NCBI GenBank assembly: GCA_030849945.1
Contig: JAVDKK010000004.1
Location: forward strand, 310,001-374,000
Direction of reading: 5' to 3'
DNA: 64,000 bases
DNA from: Schauerella fraxinea
GTDB taxonomy: Bacteria; Pseudomonadota; Gammaproteobacteria; Burkholderiales; Burkholderiaceae_B
The position numbers and the translations under genes are program-made. Below, piece after piece: positions 26,101 to 34,226 of the stretch. Numbering within the stretch: position 1 is the first letter of the stretch; every line of letters starts with the position of its first letter. Under the pieces are notes generated by a model. It saw nothing but the letters and a program-made list of their open reading frames with translations. It was not told the origin of the DNA and did not search any database.

Positions 26101-27223
26101 CAGCCCCACCGCACAAGGCGGCGTGCTCGTGCGTCAGCGCAAGGGCGAGAAGGGCACCAGCAATCTGGTCGACGTGCAAACGCCCACCACCGTGCGCTAT
26201 CCCGCCGGCGACGGCATGCTTGCCGTCACGATCACCCCCACCACGCTCAACGCCGGTCGTGTCAGCAATACCGACAACGCCGCCGCGCGTTTCGGCGGCG
26301 GACCGCAGGCCAGCCTGGCGCAACCCAATGGCGATCCCGGCAAGCAACGCGACTCCGGTGTGGGCCTCTCGGTGGGCTACGAAAAAGGCAACCTCGCCGC
26401 CGACATCGGCTCCACCCCTATCGGCTTCCGTTATCCCACCGTGGTGGGCGGCGTGAAAGTCACGGGCGCCGTCGGCGATGTGGCTGGATTGTCATATCAA
26501 GCCGAGGTGTCGCGCCGTGCCGTTACCGATAGCGTGCTGTCGTTCGCGGGTGCACGCGACAATCGCACCGGCCAGAGCTGGGGCGGTGTCACCGCCAACG
26601 GCGCGCGTGTGCAGCTCGTACAGGATTACGGCGATGCCGGCGTCTATGGCTATGGCTCATTCCACAGCCTGGTCGGCCATAACGTCGAGTCGAACACCCG
26701 TGCCGGTGCCGGCGTCGGCGTCTACACCCATCTGCTGCGCGAAGCGGATCGCCAGTTGACCACGGGCGTCAACCTTACGGCCACGGGTTACGACAAGAAC
26801 CTGCGCTATTTCACGTACGGCCATGGGGGCTACTTCAGCCCGCAAGAGTTCTATGCCTTGAGCGTGCCGGTGAGCTGGTCGCAACGCGGCGATCGCTTCA
26901 GCTATCTGCTCAAGGGCAGCCTGGGCGTGCAGCGCTTCAAGGAAGACGGCGCAGCCTACTTCCCCGGCAGCAGCGGCCTGCAGGCGGCTTCGGGCGATGC
27001 GCGTTACGACGGTCAATCCAAAACCGGCCTGGGCTACAACGTGGCCGCCGCGGGCGAGTACCGCATCAGCCCGCGCCTGTCGCTCGGTGGCGCCCTGTCG
27101 ATGGACAACGCCTCCGACTACCGCCAATGGATCGGTGGTCTCTACGCCCGCTACACCTTCGAAACCATTGCCGGACCGCTGGCGCTGCCGATCGAGCCGT
27201 TCCGCTCACCCTACGGTCCCTGA
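23165..27223 (+). CDS. bcsC: Cellulose export outer-membrane protein BcsC (TPR + beta-barrel)
   Basis: 1352 residues, within the normal range of BcsC (about 1100-1500). A signal peptide ends at AYA/QTDA (near residue 23). About residues 28-825 are tetratricopeptide repeats (many A-x-x-G-L-A, Y-A-x-A and E-x-L-x-x-A patterns) that span the periplasm and bind BcsB/BcsZ. About residues 830-960 form an unusual linker rich in Ala, Gly, Pro and Tyr. From about residue 1060 to the end is the BcsC C-terminal barrel (GVGLSVGYEKGNLAADIGSTP; final YARYTFE). It starts 25 bases inside bcsZ, so the two are translationally coupled. Confidence 0.94.
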   Translation: MFKRHRTLAAGMLALALGHAAYAQTDALTLLIQQGQYWQKQSNPERATEAWQKLLRIDPNQPDALLGLGQVALSANQPERAMQYLTQLRSVAPEAPQTIRLQQAIALSQGDGKQKLSEARLAAQAGELDRAVDGYRAALTGVAAPQGQVALEYYERLAYQPANRDEAIAGLARLSRDSPADMEVQLAYAQALTLNPATRVSGIEQLQKLSQRSDIGGAARERWRAGLTFFGEAPPASTAPLFQAYLAVQPDDEDIKKLAANIGKSTGGSGGGNAAPAADPVRLRTAAGFRALDRADLTAAEAEFGAALRARPNDAEALGGLGILRLRQESFAEARALLTRATAQGGGARWRNALDSATYWTLYNQAATARAAGDSAGAQSLLRQALSIDAESAAAQNAMAELQVASGRLDLAQAIYERVLNRHPNDAQAVRGLAEVLAESGQTAQAQAFVSGLSASQRAAQGDGSQLKAAVSGGAARAAMQRGDVAAAQNALQQAVRDDPLNPWLNAELARVYLKRGDTAEARRVMGALTTRSGQPQSLYASAMIAAEAGDQRGALATLGTIAPSDRTPEMAQFEKRVWVRSQAELASRMSQSGRRLEAIRLLGEALPYANQDPDMLGAVASAYVDVGDTPRALNLLRGAMGTQPTPALKLQYAQVLLKAGQDVELVNVLRDLQAQPLSRADQVAYDDLRARYVIRQADALRERGDLVAAYDTLSPVLAEKPEDVGAVGALARMYAAAGDYPQALDLYKQLQARNADSLDVQLGAAQMATQLKDYAYAEQAIDRALTIAPRNADVLTAAARLYRDQGKTGKAADFFKQALAARGSNGTAAPLSANAATSANPFVGLPGQRAQAAANGGAAAVPVPAAFAPRAGTAGGYLPPPVAAMPPTARYAAPGAAAPQYAAYAAGATAPPYGSPASVPAAYDNVPNYGGGAPVPPGYGGAAYPAPGYGTQPAMGNPAGGNAPLSIQDELNQLLALRSPTAQGGVLVRQRKGEKGTSNLVDVQTPTTVRYPAGDGMLAVTITPTTLNAGRVSNTDNAAARFGGGPQASLAQPNGDPGKQRDSGVGLSVGYEKGNLAADIGSTPIGFRYPTVVGGVKVTGAVGDVAGLSYQAEVSRRAVTDSVLSFAGARDNRTGQSWGGVTANGARVQLVQDYGDAGVYGYGSFHSLVGHNVESNTRAGAGVGVYTHLLREADRQLTTGVNLTATGYDKNLRYFTYGHGGYFSPQEFYALSVPVSWSQRGDRFSYLLKGSLGVQRFKEDGAAYFPGSSGLQAASGDARYDGQSKTGLGYNVAAAGEYRISPRLSLGGALSMDNASDYRQWIGGLYARYTFETIAGPLALPIEPFRSPYGP

Positions 27224-27246
27224 TTCTTCTTTATCCGGAGATTTAC

Positions 27247-27906
27247 ATGATCACTTCCGTGCTCGCAGGCCTGACGATTCTGATCGTCGGCGATAGCCAC
27301 ATGACCACGCCCAGCTACCTGATCACCACCCTGCAGGACGGCTTGGTCGCACAAGGCGCGAAGGTGCACTCGATCGGCATCTGCGGCGCCAACGCCGGCG
27401 ACTGGACGAAGGCCACCCCCGGCACCTGCGGCGGGGCTGAACGCACCGGCAGCGAGGCCGTCAAGATGCTCGGCACCGCACCGGCCACGCGCCCCATCAA
27501 GGAACTCATCGCCGCCGACAAACCCGATCTGGTGATCGTGGTGCAAGGCGACACGATGGCCGCGTACGACAAGCCCGACTTCCCCAAGACCTGGGCGTGG
27601 CAACAAGTGACCGCGCTCACCAAGGACATCGCGTCCACCAAGACGGCCTGCGCCTGGATCGGGCCGGCCTGGGGCACCGAAGGCGGCAAGTTCGGCAAAA
27701 CGTTTGCGCGCGTGAAGCTCATGTCGAGCTTCCTCTCCGCCAACGTCGGTCCGTGCACCTACATCGATTCGTTGACGTTCTCCAAGCCCGGCGAATGGGC
27801 CACGCTGGACGGCCAGCACTTCACCGCGCAGGGCTACAAACAATGGGGCACGGCCATCACCAACGCGCTGGTGCAAACGCCGGCGATCGCGGGATTGAAG
27901 AAATGA
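27247..27906 (+). CDS. wssF: WssF-like SGNH hydrolase-fold protein
   Basis: 219 residues from ATG 27247, with GGAG six bases upstream. The N-terminal strand leads into GDSH (G15-D16-S17-H18), the SGNH block I with nucleophile S17. Block V is DGQH (D188, H191), giving a plausible Ser-Asp-His triad. Cysteines at 46, 61, 135 and 170 could form disulphides if exported, but no cleavable signal peptide is obvious: the first hydrophobic stretch is the beta strand leading into GDSH. Length and position right after bcsC and before an AlgF-like gene match WssF of the Pseudomonas wss operon, thought to supply or handle acetyl groups for cellulose. Function inferred. Confidence 0.7.
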   Translation: MITSVLAGLTILIVGDSHMTTPSYLITTLQDGLVAQGAKVHSIGICGANAGDWTKATPGTCGGAERTGSEAVKMLGTAPATRPIKELIAADKPDLVIVVQGDTMAAYDKPDFPKTWAWQQVTALTKDIASTKTACAWIGPAWGTEGGKFGKTFARVKLMSSFLSANVGPCTYIDSLTFSKPGEWATLDGQHFTAQGYKQWGTAITNALVQTPAIAGLKK

Positions 27907-28592
27907 AGCCCTCCGTTTTCATGCGCATGGCGTTGAGCCAAGCTGGCGTTGCACTCGTGCTGGTGGGCGCCGCCGCGCATGCCGCCGAAACGCAGCTCTA
28001 CGACACCGGTCCGTCCGAAGACGCGTCGTTCGTGCGGTTTGTGAACGGCACGACGCAACCGGTTGCCTTGGCTGCCAACGGCAAGCAAGCCACCGTCACG
28101 CTGGATGCCGTCAAGCCCGCGACCGACTACATTCCGGTAAAAGCCAACAGCGCCATCTCCGGCACGCTGACGCAGTCGTCGAGCCCCGCCGCGAATGTGA
28201 GCCTGAAAGTGGCTCCGGGTGCATTTTCCACCGTGATCGCATTGAACCAGGCAGGCGCATTGAGCACGCTGATCGTGAGCGAAACGCCCGACGACTTCAA
28301 CAGCATGAAGGCATCACTCGCGTTCTATGCCGCGGATTCCACTTGCACGAACGCAGGCCTGAACGCGGCCGGCCGTGATGTGGCGATCTTCTCGCAAGTC
28401 GAACAAGGCAGCCTGAAACGCCGCAGCATCAATCCGGTCAAGCTCGCGGTGCAACTCATCTGCGGCGGCCAACCGCGCGGCCTGGCACTGGATCTCGGCG
28501 AACTCGAAGCCGGTCAACGCTACAGCGTTTTTGCGGTACCGGCCGCCGAAGGCTCGCGACTGCTCCTGGCACCCGACACGCTGGCACGCTGA
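27903..28592 (+). CDS. wssG: AlgF-like periplasmic acetylation protein (WssG)
   Basis: 229 residues from ATG 27903, overlapping the previous stop in ATGA. A clear signal peptide (cleavage after AAHA, residue 27) is followed by ETQLYDTGPSEDASFVRFVNG, which closely resembles the mature N-terminus of the alginate O-acetylation protein AlgF. The remainder is beta-rich with two cysteines near residues 141 and 185. AlgF acts in the periplasm as an adaptor between the membrane acetyltransferase AlgI and AlgJ/X. Here it sits between the SGNH protein and the MBOAT gene of a cellulose operon, so the acceptor is expected to be cellulose rather than alginate. Confidence 0.82.
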   Translation: MKPSVFMRMALSQAGVALVLVGAAAHAAETQLYDTGPSEDASFVRFVNGTTQPVALAANGKQATVTLDAVKPATDYIPVKANSAISGTLTQSSSPAANVSLKVAPGAFSTVIALNQAGALSTLIVSETPDDFNSMKASLAFYAADSTCTNAGLNAAGRDVAIFSQVEQGSLKRRSINPVKLAVQLICGGQPRGLALDLGELEAGQRYSVFAVPAAEGSRLLLAPDTLAR

Positions 28593-28629
28593 CGCGTCCG
28601 CTCGATTACCGCAACCCGAAAGCAGCCCC

Positions 28630-30036
28630 ATGGTCTTCGCGTCCCTCGAGTTTCTGACGCTCTTCCTGCCGACGTTTCTGATCCTCTACGTTCTGGTGGG
28701 CAAGCGTCTGCGCAATGCCACGCTGCTCCTCTGCAGCTGGGTGTTCTACGGCTGGTGGAGCCCGCTCTTTTTGCTGCTCTTCATCGCGATCACGATACTG
28801 GGCTGGGGCGGCGGCATCGCGATCGATCGCGCGGGCTCGGATCGCCGGCGCAGCATCGTGCTCACCGCGTTGATCGTCGTCAGCCTGGCCATTCTGTGCT
28901 GGTACAAATATGCCAACATCGTGGTCGAGACGTTCAACAGCGCGCGCGTTTACGCAGGCGCCATGCCGCTCGAATGGCAGCGCGTCGTCTTGCCGATCGG
29001 CTTGTCGTTCATCATCCTGCAATCGATTTCGTATCTGATCGACGTGCAGCGCCGCACCGTGGCGGCCGACTACAGCTTCATCAACTTCGGGGCGTATCAG
29101 GCGATGTTCGTGCACCTGATCGCCGGCCCCATCATTCGCTATGACTGGGTCAAGCGCGAACTCGTTTCGCGCGCGGTCGACTGGACTAACTTCTCGTTGG
29201 GCGCGCGGCGCTTCATGATCGGCATGAGCATGAAGGTGCTGATTGCCGATACGCTCGCGCCGATCGTAGACATCGCTTTCGCCCTGCCGCAACCCTCACT
29301 CGCCGACGCGTGGCTGGGCTGCCTGGGCTACACGCTGCAGCTGTTCTTCGACTTTGCCGGTTACAGCGCCATGGCGATCGGACTGGGGCTGATGCTGGGG
29401 TTCCATTTCCCCGAGAACTTCATGCATCCCTATCTCGCCCGAAGCATGCAAGACTTCTGGCGGCGCTGGCACCTGTCACTCTCGACCTGGTTGCGCGATT
29501 ACCTCTACATCCCCCTGGGCGGCAATCGCGGCGGCGCGTTCAACACCTATCGCAATCTGCTGCTCACCATGGGCATTGCGGGTTTGTGGCATGGCGGCGA
29601 TAGCTGGAACTTTTTACTCTGGGGCATCGCACACGGCGTTGCGCTTTGCGTGGAGCGTTTGTGGACCCGGCAAGGCCTGCCCGACCTGCCCCGCCCGCTT
29701 GCCCATATCGCCACGCTGCTCTTCGTGATGCTGGCATGGACCTTGTTTCGTGCGCATACGCTGGACTCGGCGCTCACCATGTACGCCGGTCAGTTCGGCC
29801 TGCAGGGTATCGCCTTGGGCGACGCGCTCACGCTTGCCATGCGGCCGGCCCAGTGGATGACGATCGCGCTCGGCATCGCATGTTGCGTCGCCCCCGCATG
29901 GGGCCCGTACTGCCTGCGCCGAGGCGGCGCCTGGGCACAGGGGATTGCGCTCGTGTGGCCCATTCCCGCATTCCTTCTCGCGTTCGCGCTGATTGCAAGC
30001 CGCGGCGCCGTCCCCTTCCTGTACTTCCAGTTCTGA
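28630..30036 (+). CDS. wssH: MBOAT-family O-acetyltransferase (AlgI/WssH-like)
   Basis: 468 residues, the usual size for AlgI/WssH. About ten or more transmembrane helices are visible. The MBOAT signature FWRRWHLSLSTWLRDYLYIP (residues 276-295) and the invariant histidine H321 in GLWHGGDSWNFLLWG are intact. MBOAT proteins move an acetyl group from a cytoplasmic donor across the inner membrane. The start ATG 28630 was chosen because MVFASLEFLTLFLP matches the AlgI N-terminus. It lies 37 bases after wssG, and its stop overlaps the next start. Confidence 0.92.
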   Translation: MVFASLEFLTLFLPTFLILYVLVGKRLRNATLLLCSWVFYGWWSPLFLLLFIAITILGWGGGIAIDRAGSDRRRSIVLTALIVVSLAILCWYKYANIVVETFNSARVYAGAMPLEWQRVVLPIGLSFIILQSISYLIDVQRRTVAADYSFINFGAYQAMFVHLIAGPIIRYDWVKRELVSRAVDWTNFSLGARRFMIGMSMKVLIADTLAPIVDIAFALPQPSLADAWLGCLGYTLQLFFDFAGYSAMAIGLGLMLGFHFPENFMHPYLARSMQDFWRRWHLSLSTWLRDYLYIPLGGNRGGAFNTYRNLLLTMGIAGLWHGGDSWNFLLWGIAHGVALCVERLWTRQGLPDLPRPLAHIATLLFVMLAWTLFRAHTLDSALTMYAGQFGLQGIALGDALTLAMRPAQWMTIALGIACCVAPAWGPYCLRRGGAWAQGIALVWPIPAFLLAFALIASRGAVPFLYFQF

Positions 30037-31301
30037 TGACGCGCCCACCCGACGACCCCACCTTCGCCACGGTCGCTCACGCGCCACGCACCCTGCGCGC
30101 GCTGCCCGGCGCGGTCTTCATGCTGCTCATGATGGGGGGGCTTGCCACCACACTGTGGGCCACATGGCGGGGCCATCTCGATCTGTTTCCGCAGGGCGTG
30201 TCGATGCCCACCTTCCTGGACGGCCGCGTGATGCAGAAGATGGCGGATTCGCTGGGCTTGGCGCCCCTGCCTGCCGAAGCGGCAAAGCTCGAACGCGGCT
30301 TCAGTTGGCGCGCCATCGGCGACCTCGGTCCGCGCGTGCGGCAAGGCTGCCCGGGTTGGTTGTTCCTCGCCGACGAACTGCGGCCGTACCCGCACGCCGG
30401 CCGCGATGCCGATGCCCGCATCCAGGACGTGGTGGCCGTCAAGCGCGAACTTGCCCAGCGCAAGATCAATCTTCTGGTGGTCGTGGTGCCGGACAAAGCG
30501 CGCATCGAAGCGGAACAGCTTTGCGGCATTGCCAGGCCAACTGCATTTGCGTATCGCGTGAAGAACTGGACCGCCGCGCTCACGCATGCCGGCATCGATA
30601 CCCTCGATCTGACGCCCGCACTTGCCGCCGTGCAGAACGACGCGCAAGGGATGCGCGGCTTTCTGCGCACCGATACGCACTGGAACGAAACCGGTGCCGC
30701 CGTGGCCGCGGCCGAGATCGCCAAGCGTGTCAACAGCCGAGGCGTCGACGTTACCCCGCGCGTGGATTACACGACCGCCACCGCGCAAGCGGAGCGGCCG
30801 GGCGATCTCGTGCGCCTGGCAGGCGTCGAATGGCTGGCGACGCGGCATCAACCGCACCCAGAAGTGGCAGCGAATACGGTATTCAAGAAACGAGACGCGG
30901 CGCAGTCTGCTGCACCGACCGGTGCGGCCGGCACGCCAGCATCGACGGTGGCAGCGACGCCAGCGGCATCTGCAACGGCGTCGTCAGGCACATCGAGCGA
31001 CGCCGCCGACGATCTGTTCGGCGACGACAACCTGCCCACCGTCGCGCTGATCGGTACCTCCTTCTCGCGCACGTCGAACTTCGTCGGCTTCGTCGAACGC
31101 GACCTGCATACCAGACTCGGCAATTTCGCCAAAGACGGCGGCGATTTCGAAGGCGCAGCACGCGACTATTTCGGCGGACCGGCGTTCAAGCAAACACCAC
31201 CGAAACTCGTCATCTGGGAAATTCCGGAACGCGTGATTCAGGCACCGCGCGACGGTTTGCCGGTGTGGCCGACCAGCAAGAAGGCAAGCGGCGCGCAATA
31301 A
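30036..31301 (+). CDS. wssI: AlgJ/AlgX-like SGNH O-acetyltransferase (WssI-like)
   Basis: 421 residues from ATG 30036 (TGATG junction). A single N-terminal hydrophobic segment (about residues 23-42) is a signal anchor, so the catalytic part is periplasmic. The motif TDTHW (D213, H215) and the nucleophile motif GTSFS (S342) match AlgJ/AlgX SGNH acetyltransferases, which transfer acetyl from the MBOAT to the polysaccharide. Between these motifs lies a low-complexity Ala/Ser/Thr stretch (about residues 289-326) that I do not expect in AlgJ or AlgX. It is the last gene of the cellulose operon. Transfer to cellulose is inferred from operon membership. Confidence 0.85.
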   Translation: MTRPPDDPTFATVAHAPRTLRALPGAVFMLLMMGGLATTLWATWRGHLDLFPQGVSMPTFLDGRVMQKMADSLGLAPLPAEAAKLERGFSWRAIGDLGPRVRQGCPGWLFLADELRPYPHAGRDADARIQDVVAVKRELAQRKINLLVVVVPDKARIEAEQLCGIARPTAFAYRVKNWTAALTHAGIDTLDLTPALAAVQNDAQGMRGFLRTDTHWNETGAAVAAAEIAKRVNSRGVDVTPRVDYTTATAQAERPGDLVRLAGVEWLATRHQPHPEVAANTVFKKRDAAQSAAPTGAAGTPASTVAATPAASATASSGTSSDAADDLFGDDNLPTVALIGTSFSRTSNFVGFVERDLHTRLGNFAKDGGDFEGAARDYFGGPAFKQTPPKLVIWEIPERVIQAPRDGLPVWPTSKKASGAQ

Positions 31302-31439
31302 GGCCGACATCGCTCGACAAGGGATCCAGGCATCGTCATTACATGCCGTTGATCGGGACGACACCAGGGGCATCAGCGTCATGCCATCGTTCGGTCACAT
31401 TACATGTTCATACTCGCCGGCATGTTCTCTTACCGGCCC

Positions 31440-32423
31440 ATGACCATGAAAATGCAACTCGCGTTGTCCATCGCCTTGATCGGCGGTGCTGCCCTCTTGC
31501 CCGCGCTCGACGCACATGCCCAGGATTGCCCGCGTGGTGCACTGGACGCGAAGTATTGCGATCGCGATGGCGACATGGTGGCCGACGCACCGGAAGATTC
31601 CAAGGCGATCGATCCCTCGACGTTGGTGTTTGCCTATACGCCGGTTGAAGATCCCGAGGTGTATCGCGGCGTGTGGGATGGCTTTCTCAAGCACCTCGAA
31701 AAAGTCACCGGCAAGAAAGTGCAGTTCTTCCCCGTGCAATCCAATGCCGCCCAGCTCGAAGCCATGCGCTCGGGCCGCCTACATGTGGCGGGGTTCAACA
31801 CCGGCAGCAATCCGCTCGCCGTGAACTGCGCGGGTTTCGTGCCGTTCACGATGATGGCTGACAAGAAAGGCAACTTCGGCTACGAGATGGAAATCATCGT
31901 GCCCGCCGACAGCACCGCCAAGCAGATCACCGATCTCAAAGGCAAGACGATCGCGTTCACCTCGCAAACGTCCAACTCCGGCTACAAGGCCCCGTCTGCG
32001 CTGCTGGCAAGCACGTACGACATGACGGTCGACACCGACTACAAGGCGGCCTTTTCGGGCAAGCACGACAACTCGATCATCGGCGTGGCCAACAAGGATT
32101 ACGACGCCGCCGCAGTAGCGAATTCGGTGATGAATCGCATGGTTGCACGCAAGGCCGTCGACGGCGCCAAGCTGCGCAGCATCTACAAATCCGAGCCCTT
32201 CCCCACCACGGGCTATGGCTATGTGTACAACCTGAAACCCGAGTTGGCGGCCAAAGTGCGTGAAGCCTTCATGTCGTTCAACTGGGAAGGCTCGACCCTC
32301 TTGGCTGAGTTCGGAAAATCCGAGCCGCCGCAGGAAGCCTTCATGCCCATCACCTATAAGCAGCATTGGGCCGTGGTGCGCGACATCGACGCCGCCATGA
32401 AGATCAGCTACAGCTGCAAATGA
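31440..32423 (+). CDS. phnD: Phosphonate/phosphite-type ABC transporter binding protein (PhnD-like)
   Basis: 327 residues from ATG 31440; alternative starts are ATG 31404, 31446 and 31452, and no strong ribosome-binding site decides between them. The signal peptide ends at DAHA, then QDCPRGALDAKYCDRDGDMVAD, a short charged, cysteine-containing leader, precedes the PhnD-type fold: LVFAYTPVEDPEVYRGVWDGF, LRSGRLHVAGFNTGS-like segment and KGKTIAFTSQTSNSGY. It binds its ligand in the periplasm. No C-P lyase or phosphite dehydrogenase genes are nearby, so phosphate, phosphite or phosphonate are all possible. Its stop overlaps phnC. Confidence 0.85.
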   Translation: MTMKMQLALSIALIGGAALLPALDAHAQDCPRGALDAKYCDRDGDMVADAPEDSKAIDPSTLVFAYTPVEDPEVYRGVWDGFLKHLEKVTGKKVQFFPVQSNAAQLEAMRSGRLHVAGFNTGSNPLAVNCAGFVPFTMMADKKGNFGYEMEIIVPADSTAKQITDLKGKTIAFTSQTSNSGYKAPSALLASTYDMTVDTDYKAAFSGKHDNSIIGVANKDYDAAAVANSVMNRMVARKAVDGAKLRSIYKSEPFPTTGYGYVYNLKPELAAKVREAFMSFNWEGSTLLAEFGKSEPPQEAFMPITYKQHWAVVRDIDAAMKISYSCK

Positions 32424-33301
32424 GCACGGCGCAAGTCACCGTCGCGCAGGGTACGGCGCCGGCGCTGCTTGCGCTGCACGGCCTCTCCAAGCGCTACCGC
32501 ACCGGCGATCTGGCACTCGACAACGTCGATCTCACGGTGCCGGAAGGCGAGGTACTGGCGCTGATCGGCCCCTCGGGCGCCGGCAAGAGCACATTGATCC
32601 GCTGCATCAACCGCCTGGTCGAACCCACCTCGGGACGCGTGCTGCTCGATGGGGTCGACATCGGCGAAGGCAATGCGCGCACCTTGCGCCAGCACCGCCG
32701 CAAGCTAGGCATGATTTTCCAGGAGTATGCGCTGGTCGAACGGCTGAGCGTGATGGAAAACGTGTTGTCCGGACGCCTGGGTTATACCGGGTTCTGGCGC
32801 AGTTGGTTGCGCAAGTATCCGCAAGACGATATCGATCAGGCCTTCGACTTTCTCGATCGAGTGGGGCTCGCCGGCTTCGAAAACAAGCGGGCCGATGCCC
32901 TCTCCGGCGGTCAGCGGCAACGTGTGGGCATCGCACGCGCGCTGATGCAGAGTCCGCGCTTGCTGCTGGTGGATGAACCCACCGCGAGTCTCGATCCCAA
33001 AACGGCTCGTCAGATCATGCGACTGATCTGCGAGCTGTGCCGCGAACGCGGCTTATCGGCCGTGATCAACATTCACGATGTGGCGCTGGCCACCCAGTTC
33101 GCCGATCGGATTGTGGGCCTGCACAAGGGCGCCATCGTGTATGACGGCGTTCCGGCCACCCTGGATGCTGCGGCGTTGACGGCCATCTACGGCACCGAAG
33201 ACTGGGGCACGCCGGCGCCCGCCAAGCAAGACGGTGCATCCGATCTTCCAGTCTCGCCACCGCTCGATACCCCGCTGCGCGTCGCCTCGGCGACGGCATG
33301 A
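32420..33301 (+). CDS. phnC: Phosphonate-type ABC transporter ATPase (PhnC-like)
   Basis: 293 residues from ATG 32420 (ATGA overlap with phnD). Walker A GPSGAGKST, signature LSGGQRQRVGIARAL and Walker B LLLVDEPTASLD are intact, and the Q-loop reads IFQEYALVERLSVMENVLSGRLGY, typical of PhnC. It energises uptake by the two PhnE-type permeases that follow. The last 30 residues are a Pro/Ala/Ser-rich tail. Confidence 0.92.
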   Translation: MSTAQVTVAQGTAPALLALHGLSKRYRTGDLALDNVDLTVPEGEVLALIGPSGAGKSTLIRCINRLVEPTSGRVLLDGVDIGEGNARTLRQHRRKLGMIFQEYALVERLSVMENVLSGRLGYTGFWRSWLRKYPQDDIDQAFDFLDRVGLAGFENKRADALSGGQRQRVGIARALMQSPRLLLVDEPTASLDPKTARQIMRLICELCRERGLSAVINIHDVALATQFADRIVGLHKGAIVYDGVPATLDAAALTAIYGTEDWGTPAPAKQDGASDLPVSPPLDTPLRVASATA

Positions 33302-33331
33302 TGCGAGGTTCGATGGGGTGTGATGCAAGGT

Positions 33332-33367
33332 GCATGTGCCTGCATCGGCGCCTGCATCGGCACATGC
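33332..33367 (+). other. Stem-loop with internal direct repeat before phnE
   Basis: GCATGTGCC at 33332-33340 pairs perfectly with GGCACATGC at 33359-33367, and the loop holds a 10-base direct repeat CCTGCATCGG (33339-33348 and 33351-33360). It lies in the 130-base gap between phnC and the first permease gene. No T-run follows, so an mRNA-processing or translational role is more likely than termination. Confidence 0.5.
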
Positions 33368-33431
33368 CCATTTCCATGCGGCGGGTTGCCCGCTACCTGA
33401 TATCCGCGCCCCGTTACAGGCCCTGCCCACT

Positions 33432-34226
33432 ATGACCTCGCTACGTACCTGGCGCCGTCCGCCCTTCATTCAATCGCCCGCCTGGCGCATGGCGTTGTGG
33501 ATCGCCGTGGCGCTCTATCTGATTGCCGCGACCACCTCGATCACCATCAGTTGGGATCGCCTGGCCGAAGGCCTCGTGCGCGGCTGGCGCTTCGTGGCCG
33601 CATTCTCGGCGCCCGACTTCGTTACGCGCTGGCGCGAGATCAGCGAGGGGGTGCTCGAGAGCGTGGCCATGGCCGTCGCTTCCACCTGCATCGGCGTGGT
33701 GCTCAGTATTCCGGTGGGACTGGGCGCCGCCCGCAACATCAGTCCCGTATGGATCCGGGTGATATGCCGCGGCTTCATCGCCGTATCGCGCGCGTTTCCG
33801 GAACTCATCATCGCCATCCTGCTGGTCAAGATGTTTGGCTTCGGGCCGTTTGCCGGCATGCTCACCCTGGTGATCGCATCGATGGGATTTCTGGCCAAAC
33901 TCCTGGCCGACGACATCGAAACTGCCGATCGCGCGCAGATGGATGCCGTGTCCGCCACGGGCGCCTCGTGGCTGCAGTGGGTGACGTATGCCGTGGTGCC
34001 GCAGATCATGCCGCGCCTGATCGGCCTCTCGCTCTATCGGCTCGACATCAACTTCCGCGAAGCTGCCATCATCGGCATCGTGGGCGCCGGCGGTATCGGC
34101 GCCACGCTCAATACCTCGTTCGATCGCTATGAATTCGAAACCGCCGCGGCGATTCTGCTGTTGATCATCGCCATCGTCATGCTTTGCGAATACGCGTCGG
34201 GGCTCGTGCGCCGGAGGTTCATGTGA
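33432..34226 (+). CDS. phnE: Phosphonate-type ABC transporter permease 1 (PhnE-like)
   Basis: 264 residues from ATG 33432. An in-frame ATG at 33330 would add 34 residues of His/Ala/Pro-rich sequence unlike a PhnE N-terminus and would include the stem-loop, so it was rejected. Membrane segments include WRMALWIAVALYLIAATTSI and ESVAMAVASTCIGVVLSIPV. The EAA loop reads SATGASWLQWVTYAVVPQIMPRLIG, followed by GIVGAGGIGATLN. It forms half of the inner-membrane channel. Its stop overlaps the GTG of the second permease. Confidence 0.9.
   Translation: MTSLRTWRRPPFIQSPAWRMALWIAVALYLIAATTSITISWDRLAEGLVRGWRFVAAFSAPDFVTRWREISEGVLESVAMAVASTCIGVVLSIPVGLGAARNISPVWIRVICRGFIAVSRAFPELIIAILLVKMFGFGPFAGMLTLVIASMGFLAKLLADDIETADRAQMDAVSATGASWLQWVTYAVVPQIMPRLIGLSLYRLDINFREAAIIGIVGAGGIGATLNTSFDRYEFETAAAILLLIIAIVMLCEYASGLVRRRFM

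Noticed and set aside
28630..31301. Alginate O-acetylation genes of an alginate cluster
   Set aside because: No alg8, alg44, algD, algG or algL is present; the genes are continuous with bcsC, so cellulose is the likely acceptor.
31335..31410. Pho box upstream of phnD
   Set aside because: A 9-base direct repeat CATTACATG occurs at 31337 and 31398, but spacing (61 bases) and sequence do not fit the CTGTCAT-N4-CTGTCAT pattern.
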